Source: Georgenia yuyongxinii (GTDB taxonomy: Bacteria > Actinomycetota > Actinomycetes > Actinomycetales > Actinomycetaceae). Taken from it: DNA of 64,000 nucleotides. Shown piece by piece: positions 57,779 to 64,000 of the stretch. The notes beneath the pieces were generated by a model. The model made no database searches, was not told the origin of the DNA, and was given only the letters and a program-made list of their open reading frames with translations. The stretch's first letter is position 1, and each line of letters opens with the position of its first letter. The DNA is taken from NCBI RefSeq assembly GCF_006352065.1, contig NZ_CP040915.1, positions 2,728,001 to 2,792,000 on the forward strand, in the 5' to 3' direction. The position numbers were made by a program, and so were the translations under genes.

Positions 57779-59206
57779 TCAGACGGTGAGGGGCTCCTCA
57801 GCCGTGCTGGCCTGCTCGGCGAGGTGCCGCTCGGCTTCGGCGCGGACGGCTTCGGCGACGGCCTCGGCCACGCGGGTGTCGAACACGCCGGGGATGATGA
57901 AGGCGCTGTTGAGCTCCTCGTCGCTGACGACGCCGGCGATCGCCACCGCCGCCACCCGGAGCATCTCGTCCGAGATGTGCGAGGCACCCGCGTCCAGCAG
58001 GCCGCGGAAGAGCCCGGGGAAGGCGAGGACGTTGTTGATCTGGTTCGGGTAGTCGCTGCGCCCGGTGGCCACGACGGCAGCCGTCTGCCCTGCCTCGATC
58101 GGGTCGACCTCGGGGGTCGGGTTGGCCAGCGCGAACACGATCGCGCCGTCGTTCATGCGCGCCACATCCGCACCGGTGAGGATGTTGCCCGCCGAGACCC
58201 CGATAAACACGTCCGCGCCGGCCATGCCCTCCTTAAGGGTGCCGGTGAAGCCCTCCTCGTTGGTGTGATCGGAGATCCAGTTGCGGTACTCGTCGCCGTT
58301 GGTGGCGCCGCGGTGCAACGCCCCGGCGCGGCCGAACGCGACGATGTGCCGGGCACCCTGGGCCATGAGGAGCCGGATGATCGCGTTGCCCGCGGCGCCG
58401 ACGCCGGAGACGACGATGCGCACGTCCTCCAACTTCTTCTCGACCACCTTGAGCGCGTTGATCAGCGCCGCCAGCACCACGATCGCGGTGCCGTGCTGGT
58501 CGTCGTGGAAGACTGGGATGTCCAGCTCCTCGCGGAGCCTGCGCTCGATCTCGAAGCAGCGCGGGGCGGAGATGTCCTCGAGGTTGACGCCGCCGTAGAC
58601 CGGGGCCAGCGCCTTGACGATGGAGATGATCTCCTCGGTGTCCTTGGTGTCCAGGCAGACCGGCCACGCGTCCACCCCGGCGAACTCCTTGAACAGCGCG
58701 GCCTTGCCCTCCATCACAGGCAGCGCGGCGGCGGGGCCGATGTCTCCGAGGCCGAGCACCGCGGTGCCGTCGGTGACCACGGCGACGGTGTTGCGCTTGA
58801 TCGTCAGCCGCCGCGCGTCAGCCGGGTTCTCGGCGATGGCCAGGCACACGCGGGCCACGCCCGGGGTGTAGGCGCGGGACAGGTCCCGGCGCGTCTTGAG
58901 CGGCACCTTGGTCCGGACCTCGATCTTGCCGCCCAGGTGCATGAGGAAGGTCGAGTCGCTCATCTTCAGCACCTTCACGCCCTCGAGGGCGTTGAGGGCC
59001 GCGACCACCTGGTCCCCGTGCTCGGCGTCCACCGTGTCACAGGTGACATCGACGACGACCTTCTTCGTCGCCGAGTGCACGATGTCGACGCCCATCACGG
59101 CGGCCCCCGCCTCGGCGACCGCGGAGACCACGTTGCTCGTCGCCCGTTGCGACGCGGGTGCTTCCACCCGCAACGTGATGGTGTAGCTGGGACTTGGCAA
59201 AACCAT
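57779..59206 (-). CDS. NAD-dependent malic enzyme with N-terminal ACT domain
   Basis: 475 aa from the ATG at 59206 (GGAAGG upstream). Residues about 1-85 form an ACT domain ([27 protein letters not shown]), probably an allosteric amino-acid or metabolite sensor. The catalytic part follows: [77 protein letters not shown] with the Glu-Asp metal ligands, [18 protein letters not shown], and Rossmann [16 protein letters not shown]. Oxidatively decarboxylates malate to pyruvate. Malate can come from the purine/glyoxylate route encoded next door (inference). Short form without a phosphotransacetylase domain. Confidence 0.95.
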   Translation of the reverse strand: MVLPSPSYTITLRVEAPASQRATSNVVSAVAEAGAAVMGVDIVHSATKKVVVDVTCDTVDAEHGDQVVAALNALEGVKVLKMSDSTFLMHLGGKIEVRTKVPLKTRRDLSRAYTPGVARVCLAIAENPADARRLTIKRNTVAVVTDGTAVLGLGDIGPAAALPVMEGKAALFKEFAGVDAWPVCLDTKDTEEIISIVKALAPVYGGVNLEDISAPRCFEIERRLREELDIPVFHDDQHGTAIVVLAALINALKVVEKKLEDVRIVVSGVGAAGNAIIRLLMAQGARHIVAFGRAGALHRGATNGDEYRNWISDHTNEEGFTGTLKEGMAGADVFIGVSAGNILTGADVARMNDGAIVFALANPTPEVDPIEAGQTAAVVATGRSDYPNQINNVLAFPGLFRGLLDAGASHISDEMLRVAAVAIAGVVSDEELNSAFIIPGVFDTRVAEAVAEAVRAEAERHLAEQASTAEEPLTV

Positions 59207-59322
59207 GAGGGGCGACCTTCCGAGACCGTGGTGACGAGCGCCACGAATCCTATCCCGCTGTGACCTGCGACCTTGGTCACGCCCGCCCCGCGGCGTGCCG
59301 GGCGGGCGGCGGTGCGCCGAGA

Positions 59323-59358
59323 CGGCCGACGGCCCCCCTTCCGGGGGGCCGTCGGCCG
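59323..59358 (-). terminator. Terminator of gatCAB operon
   Basis: Perfect 16-bp stem (CGGCCGACGGCCCCCC / GGGGGGCCGTCGGCCG), loop TTCC, directly abutting the GAGATGTC repeats. Confidence 0.75.
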
Positions 59359-59425
59359 ATGACATCTCGCGCAGCAGATGACATCTCGCGGAAGAGATGA
59401 CATGTCACCAAGGAGGTGGCATATC
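59358..59425 (-). repeat. GAGATGTC repeat array, copy C (behind gatB)
   Basis: On the gatB strand the units lie at 59418-59425 (GATATGCC, degenerate), 59399-59406 (GACATGTC), 59380-59387 and 59361-59368 (both GAGATGTC), an exact 19-bp period. They sit between the gatB stop (59451) and the terminator. Confidence 0.88.
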
Positions 59426-59450
59426 GGCGTGCGCTCTGCGGGTTCCGCAG

Positions 59451-60956
59451 CTAGCCGATGCGCTCCATGAGCAGCTCGCGCACGCGCGCCGCGTCGGCCT
59501 TGCCACGGGTGGCCTTCATGACCGCGCCGACGATCGCGCCTGCCGCCTGGACCTTCCCGCCGCGGATCTTCTCCACGACGTCGGGGTTCGCCGCCAGGGC
59601 CTCGTCGATCGCCGTGTCGAGAGCGCCGTCGTCGGAGACGACCTCGAGGCCACGGTCCTGGACCACCTGCTCGGGTGAGCCCTCCCCGGCCAGCACGCCT
59701 TCGAGCACCTGCCGGGCGAGCTTGTCGTTGATGCGCCCGGCCTCGACCAGGGCCGCGAGCTGGGCTACTTGCTGCGCGGTGATCGCCAGCTCCTCCAGCG
59801 TGACGCCGTCGGTCTTGGCGGTGCGGGCGAGCTCCCCCATCCACCACTTCCGCGCCGCGGCCGGGCTCGCCCCGGCAGCGACCGTGGCCTCGACAAGGTC
59901 GCCGGCACCCGCATTGACGAGGTCGCGCATCTCGGCGTCGGAGTAGCCCCACTCGCCCTGCAGGCGCCGACGGCGCACGGCCGGCAGCTCGGGCAGGGTC
60001 GCCCGGATCGCCTCGACCCACTCACGCGGGGGCGCCAGGGGGACGAGGTCCGGCTCGGGGAAGTACCGGTAGTCCTCGGCGTCGGACTTGACCCGCCCGG
60101 GCGAGGTGGTGCCGGAGTCCTCGTGCCAGTGCCGGGTCTCCTGGGTCACCGTGGCGCCGGCGTCGAGGATCGCGGCCTGTCGGGAGATCTCGTAGCGCAC
60201 CGACCGCTCGACGGAGCGGAAGGAGTTGACGTTCTTTGTCTCGGTGCGGGTGCCCAACGGTGAGGTGGGCGTGGGCCGCAGGGAGACGTTGACGTCGGCG
60301 CGCACGTTGCCGCGCTCCATCCGCGCCTCGGAGACCTCCAGGGCGCGGAAGATGTCACGCAGCGTGTTCACGTAGGCCCGTGCCACCTCCGGGGCCCGCG
60401 CCCCGGCGCCCTCGATGGGACGGGTGACGATCTCCACCAGCGGGATGCCGGCGCGGTTGTAGTCCACCAGGGAGTACTCGGCGCCGTGGATCCGGCCGGT
60501 CGCACCGCCGACGTGGGTGTTCTTGCCGGCGTCCTCCTCCATGTGGGCGCGCTCGATGTCCACCCGGAAGACGGTGCCGTCCTCGAGCTCGACGTCGAGG
60601 TAGCCGTCGAAGGCGATCGGCTCGTCGTACTGGGAGGTCTGGAAGTTCTTCGGCACGTCCGGGTAGAAGTAGTTCTTCCGGGCGAACCGGCAGGTCTCGG
60701 CGATGGTGCAGTTCAGCGCGAGGCCGATCTTGACGGCGTACTCCACCGCCTTGCCGTTGACCACCGGCAGGGCGCCGGGCAGGCCCAGCGAGACCGGGGT
60801 GACAGCGGAGTTGGGCTCGGCGCCGAAGGTCTGCGGGGCGCCGTCGAACATCTTCGACTTCGTGCCCAGCTCGACGTGCACCTCGATGCCCAGCACGGGG
60901 TCGTAGCGCTTGATCGCGTCCTCGTAGTCGACGAGGTCGACGGTCTGCGTGCTCAT
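59451..60956 (-). CDS. gatB: Asp-tRNA(Asn)/Glu-tRNA(Gln) amidotransferase subunit B
   Basis: 501 aa from the ATG at 60956, overlapping gatA by 4 nt. Kinase/tRNA-binding subunit that phosphorylates Glu- or Asp-tRNA. Seen: [20 protein letters not shown] (about 23-42), [91 protein letters not shown] and a C-terminal tRNA-binding YqeY-like tail. Complete length. Confidence 0.97.
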   Translation of the reverse strand: MSTQTVDLVDYEDAIKRYDPVLGIEVHVELGTKSKMFDGAPQTFGAEPNSAVTPVSLGLPGALPVVNGKAVEYAVKIGLALNCTIAETCRFARKNYFYPDVPKNFQTSQYDEPIAFDGYLDVELEDGTVFRVDIERAHMEEDAGKNTHVGGATGRIHGAEYSLVDYNRAGIPLVEIVTRPIEGAGARAPEVARAYVNTLRDIFRALEVSEARMERGNVRADVNVSLRPTPTSPLGTRTETKNVNSFRSVERSVRYEISRQAAILDAGATVTQETRHWHEDSGTTSPGRVKSDAEDYRYFPEPDLVPLAPPREWVEAIRATLPELPAVRRRRLQGEWGYSDAEMRDLVNAGAGDLVEATVAAGASPAAARKWWMGELARTAKTDGVTLEELAITAQQVAQLAALVEAGRINDKLARQVLEGVLAGEGSPEQVVQDRGLEVVSDDGALDTAIDEALAANPDVVEKIRGGKVQAAGAIVGAVMKATRGKADAARVRELLMERIG

Positions 60957-62461
60957 CGGGCAGCCACCTCCAGCTCGGGGGCCTGGGCCAGCAGCGGACC
61001 GCCCCACTTGGCGGTGAGCAGGCGTTCGAGGACGCCTCCCACCCGGTACAGACGGGCGTCCTCGCGGGCGGGCGCGAGGACCTGGAAACCGACCGGCAGG
61101 CCGTCGTCGCTCAGGCCCGAGGGGAGCGAGATGCCGGGGATGCCGGCGAGGTTGGCCGGGATCGTGGCGACGTCGTTGAGGTACATCGCCATCGGGTCGT
61201 CGAGCTTCTCGCCGAACTTGAACGCCGTGGTCGGCGCGGTGGGAGAGACGAGCACGTCGGCCTGGCCGAAGGCCTGGGCGAAGTCGCGCTGGATGAGCGT
61301 GCGGACCTTCTGCGCCGAGCCGTAGTAGGCGTCGTAGTACCCGGCGGAGAGCACGTGGGTGCCCAGGATGATGCGGCGCTTGACCTCGTCGCCGAAGCCG
61401 GCCCCGCGCGTGGCCGCCATGACCCGCTCGGCGGTGGCCGGCCCGTCGGCGGGCTCGACGCGTAGCCCGAACCGCATGCCGTCGAACTTCGCCAGGTTGG
61501 AGGAGGCCTCCGCCGGCATGATCAGGTAGTACGCCGCGAGCGCGTAGTCGAAGCTCGGGCACGAGACCTCGACGACCTCGGCGCCGGCCTGCTTGAGCAG
61601 CTCGACCGACTCCTCGAAGGAGCGGCGCACGCCGGGGGCGTAGCCCTCGCCCCCGAGCTCCTTGACGATGCCGACGCGCAGTCCTTTGAGGTCCTCCGCG
61701 CGGGCGGCGGCGACGTAGCCGGTGGCCGGGTCGCTCAGCGAGGTGGAGTCGAGCGGGTCGTGCCCGCCGATGACCTCGTGCAGCAGGGCGGCGTCGAGCA
61801 CGGTGCGCGTGACCGGGCCGGCCTGGTCCAGCGAGGAGGCCATGGCGATCAGGCCGTAGCGGGAGACGGACCCGTAGGTGGGCTTGACCCCGACCGTGCC
61901 GGTGACGGCGGCCGGCTGGCGGATCGAGCCGCCGGTGTCCGTGCCGATGGCCAGCGGCGCCTCGTAGGCGGCGACGGCGGCCGCGGAGCCACCGCCCGAG
62001 CCGCCGGGGATGCGCTCGAGGTCCCAGGGGTTGCGGGTGTTGCCGTACGCCGAGTGCTCGGTGGAAGAGCCCATGGCGAACTCGTCGAGGTTCGTCTTGC
62101 CCAGGATGGGCATGCCCGCGGCGCGCAGCCGCGTGACGAGCGTCGCGTCGTAGGGCGGCACCCAGTTCTCGAGGATCTTCGAGGCGGCCGTGGTGACCTG
62201 GCCCTTGGTGACCACGATGTCCTTGACGGCGATCGGGACGCCGGCCAGCTCGGGTAGGTCCTCCCCCGCCACGCGGCGCGCGTCGACGGCGGCCGCGGCG
62301 GCCAGCGCCTCGTCGGTGTTGGTGTGCAGGAAGGCGTGCACGTCACCGTCCACGGCGGCCATGCGGTCCAGGTGCGCCTGGGTCACCTCGACGGAGGAGA
62401 CCTCCTTGGCCGACAGCAACGCGGCGAGCTCGGCGGCGCTGCGGCGGATCAGCTCGCTCAT
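60953..62461 (-). CDS. gatA: Asp-tRNA(Asn)/Glu-tRNA(Gln) amidotransferase subunit A
   Basis: 502 aa from an ATG at 62461, overlapping gatC by 4 nt. Amidase-signature glutaminase subunit. Catalytic triad visible: Lys in [13 protein letters not shown] (about 76-88), Ser in [14 protein letters not shown] (about 149-162) and the second Ser in [13 protein letters not shown]. It releases ammonia from glutamine and passes it to GatB. Complete length. Confidence 0.97.
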   Translation of the reverse strand: MSELIRRSAAELAALLSAKEVSSVEVTQAHLDRMAAVDGDVHAFLHTNTDEALAAAAAVDARRVAGEDLPELAGVPIAVKDIVVTKGQVTTAASKILENWVPPYDATLVTRLRAAGMPILGKTNLDEFAMGSSTEHSAYGNTRNPWDLERIPGGSGGGSAAAVAAYEAPLAIGTDTGGSIRQPAAVTGTVGVKPTYGSVSRYGLIAMASSLDQAGPVTRTVLDAALLHEVIGGHDPLDSTSLSDPATGYVAAARAEDLKGLRVGIVKELGGEGYAPGVRRSFEESVELLKQAGAEVVEVSCPSFDYALAAYYLIMPAEASSNLAKFDGMRFGLRVEPADGPATAERVMAATRGAGFGDEVKRRIILGTHVLSAGYYDAYYGSAQKVRTLIQRDFAQAFGQADVLVSPTAPTTAFKFGEKLDDPMAMYLNDVATIPANLAGIPGISLPSGLSDDGLPVGFQVLAPAREDARLYRVGGVLERLLTAKWGGPLLAQAPELEVAAR

Positions 62462-62757
62462 GCGTCCTCCCCGAGGATCTGCGGGACCGCGAAGCGGCCG
62501 TCGATGGCGGAGGGCGCGGCGGACATGACATCGTCCACGTCCAGGGTCGGCACCACCTCGTCCTCGCGCATGACGTTGGTCAGCGGGATCGGGTGGGAGG
62601 TGGCGGGCACGTCGGGCGTGGCGACCTCGTTGACCCGGGCCACCGCGGAGGCGATGACGTCGAGCTCGCCGGCGAGGCGGTCGACCTCCTCGGGCGTGAG
62701 CTCGATGCGGGCGAGCGCCGCGACGCGCGCGACCTCGTCGGAAGAGATGGTGGACAT
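62458..62757 (-). CDS. gatC: Asp-tRNA(Asn)/Glu-tRNA(Gln) amidotransferase subunit C
   Basis: 99 aa from an ATG at 62757; TAGACT (62764-62769) is 6 nt upstream, a likely leaderless start shared by the gatCAB operon. Conserved N-terminus [28 protein letters not shown] and the extended [26 protein letters not shown] tail that wraps GatA. Confidence 0.96.
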   Translation of the reverse strand: MSTISSDEVARVAALARIELTPEEVDRLAGELDVIASAVARVNEVATPDVPATSHPIPLTNVMREDEVVPTLDVDDVMSAAPSAIDGRFAVPQILGEDA

Positions 62758-62867
62758 GCGGCGAGTCTAAACGCCCGGCCGGGTGGCGTGACCGGGGCGA
62801 CGGCGCCCGGCCGGGTGCCGTGGCGCGTGCCCGCCGGGACAGCGGGCCTCGCGCAGACCCGGAGGCG

Positions 62868-63284
62868 TCAGCCGGTGGACCGGGCGATCAGGGCGAGCAG
62901 CGCCTTCGCGTAGGCATCGGCCGCGGCGGGGGCGGCATGCTCCTCGACGGCGTCCGTGCCGCCTGGCACCGCGGTGGTGACCAGGTACTCGCCGTCAAGA
63001 CGGTGCAGTGCCCGGAACGTGGCGCCGAGCAGCTCGCGGAGCTGGTCCTCGCGCGGCAGCCACACCGTCTCCTCCAGGGTGACCGCGTCGAGCGCCCACT
63101 CGGTGGTGCCGTTGAAGCCCAGGATGGTCCCGCTCGGGAACCGGTGCGCCTGGACAGTCATCTCGGCGACCGTGAAGACGTCGCCGGCCAGCTCGGGCTG
63201 GTCGATGGTGAACCGGTCGCCGGCCGCCGGCCGCCAGCGCAACCCGGCCTCCTGGAGCTCGCGGGCGAGCTGGAGGGAGATCAT
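62868..63284 (-). CDS. Small conserved actinobacterial protein (sometimes labelled CpaE)
   Basis: 138 aa from the ATG at 63284; GATAAT (63291-63296) lies 6 nt upstream. Conserved pattern [71 protein letters not shown]. Homologues in actinobacteria are often called pilus assembly protein CpaE, but no P-loop or receiver domain is visible, so that name is not supported. Function unknown; located beside gatCAB. Confidence 0.75.
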   Translation of the reverse strand: MISLQLARELQEAGLRWRPAAGDRFTIDQPELAGDVFTVAEMTVQAHRFPSGTILGFNGTTEWALDAVTLEETVWLPREDQLRELLGATFRALHRLDGEYLVTTAVPGGTDAVEEHAAPAAADAYAKALLALIARSTG

Positions 63285-63419
63285 CGGCCCATTATCCGCA
63301 ACGCCTGGGAGAACCGGGGCCCTGAGCCCGCGTCGACCAGGCCACCCGGGGACGCCAAGGCACCCCTCGCCGTCGGCATCTGCGCCGGTCAGGGCGCCTG
63401 CGTGCCCTAGGTTGGCGCC

Positions 63420-64000
63420 ATGCCGAAACGTCAGCGCCTCGGCCTCGCACTCCTGCGGGCGCAGAACATCCACGCCCGCGACGTCTGGCGCGCCGCCCGC
63501 TGGTACGTGACCGCCACGGTCGCCGTCCAGGTCGCCGCGGCGACCGCCGTCGTCGCCGTGGACCGCGTGCGCAAGCGGCGCGAGCCGCCGACCGGGGAGT
63601 TCCCCCGCACCGCGCCGCGGACCCTGTCGGTGGCGGACTCCGAGGTCACCACCTACACCTACGGCGCCGACCTCTACGAGGACATGCTCGCCGCGATCCA
63701 CGGCGCGCGGACCAAGGTGCAGTTCGAGACCTTCATCTGGAAGTCCGACGAGGTGGGACACGCGTTCAAGGACGCGCTCCTCGGCGCGGCCCGGCGCGGT
63801 GTGCAGGTGTTCATCGTGTTCGACAGCTGGGCCAACCTCGTGGTCCCGCCGTCCTTCAAGCACTTCCCCGACCTGCCCAACCTTCACGTGATGCGCTTTC
63901 CGCTGTTCCGGCCCGGCCTGCTCACGCTGAACATGCGCAAGACGGGCCGGGACCACCGCAAGCTGCTGATCGTCGACGGCGAGACCAGCTTCGTGGGCGG
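63420..64000 (+). CDS. Phospholipase D / cardiolipin synthase-like protein (3' end cut by window)
   Basis: At least 193 aa from the ATG at 63420; TAGGTT (63408-63413) is 6 nt upstream. An N-terminal membrane helix (about 29-47) precedes the first PLD domain: GADLYEDMLAAIHGARTKVQFETF, WKSDEVGHAFKDALLGAARRGVQVFIVFDSW, then the first HKD motif HRKLLIVDGETSFVGG at the window edge (H-x-K-x4-D). The second HKD motif must lie beyond 64000. Likely transfers phosphatidyl groups in the membrane. Confidence 0.88.
   Translation, partial: MPKRQRLGLALLRAQNIHARDVWRAARWYVTATVAVQVAAATAVVAVDRVRKRREPPTGEFPRTAPRTLSVADSEVTTYTYGADLYEDMLAAIHGARTKVQFETFIWKSDEVGHAFKDALLGAARRGVQVFIVFDSWANLVVPPSFKHFPDLPNLHVMRFPLFRPGLLTLNMRKTGRDHRKLLIVDGETSFVG

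Overview
The window is high-GC DNA with dense, short-spaced genes, many GTG and TTG starts, and numerous start codons sitting 6-8 nt downstream of a TANNNT hexamer (leaderless transcription). Gene content (ilvBNC-leuB-ilvE-cimA, DUF222/HNH nuclease, DUF3516 helicase, GH15 trehalase-like enzyme, gatCAB, NAD malic enzyme with ACT domain) and the 16S-23S-5S operon without a tRNA in the spacer point to an actinobacterium, most likely of the order Micrococcales. The genus cannot be fixed from inspection alone.

Layout. 1-7.5 kb: an FAH-family hydrolase and a divergent SDR dehydrogenase sharing a GntR-like operator, then a conserved actinobacterial protein, a secreted AMIN-like protein, an APC permease, a DUF418-type membrane protein and a DUF222/HNH nuclease that looks frameshifted. 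7.7-22.3 kb: mixed housekeeping and accessory genes (AGCS symporter, DUF3516 helicase, YbaK deacylase, pentapeptide protein, HhH glycosylase, DHA2 exporter divergent from a GH15 enzyme, nucleotidyltransferase, EEP phosphatase, YggS, tandem SnoaL protein, lipoate ligase). 22.5-43.5 kb: branched-chain amino-acid biosynthesis on the minus strand (ilvD, ilvB-ilvN-ilvC, leuB, ilvE, cimA), interrupted by cstA-ybdD, an AspT-family transporter, a pterin dehydratase/VOC fusion, an HD-GYP/LuxR regulator, an MFS pump, a CYTH protein and a membrane protein. Both ilvB and cimA are preceded by short leader peptides rich in Val or Leu-Ile-Ile codons plus an intrinsic terminator, that is, transcription attenuators.

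43.9-49.8 kb: a complete rRNA operon on the minus strand, with two strong promoters, a boxA-like leader and a 16-bp terminator. 49.9-56.9 kb: a compact purine-degradation operon (OHCU decarboxylase-uricase fusion, DUF6986 aldolase-like protein, allantoinase, allantoicase, malate synthase) that would take urate to malate. 57-64 kb: DoxX-like membrane protein, malic enzyme, gatCAB, a small conserved protein and the start of a phospholipase D/cardiolipin synthase-like gene cut by the window end.

The least explained structure is a family of 19-20-bp direct repeats with core GAGATGTC. It lies just behind the stop codons of three unrelated genes (helicase, ilvC, gatB), always in the same orientation to the gene and in two cases directly before the terminator hairpin. 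Other points of interest are a 43-bp AT-richer hairpin behind cimA, several perfect short tandem duplications, and an in-frame uraD-uricase fusion with its own internal ribosome binding site and start.
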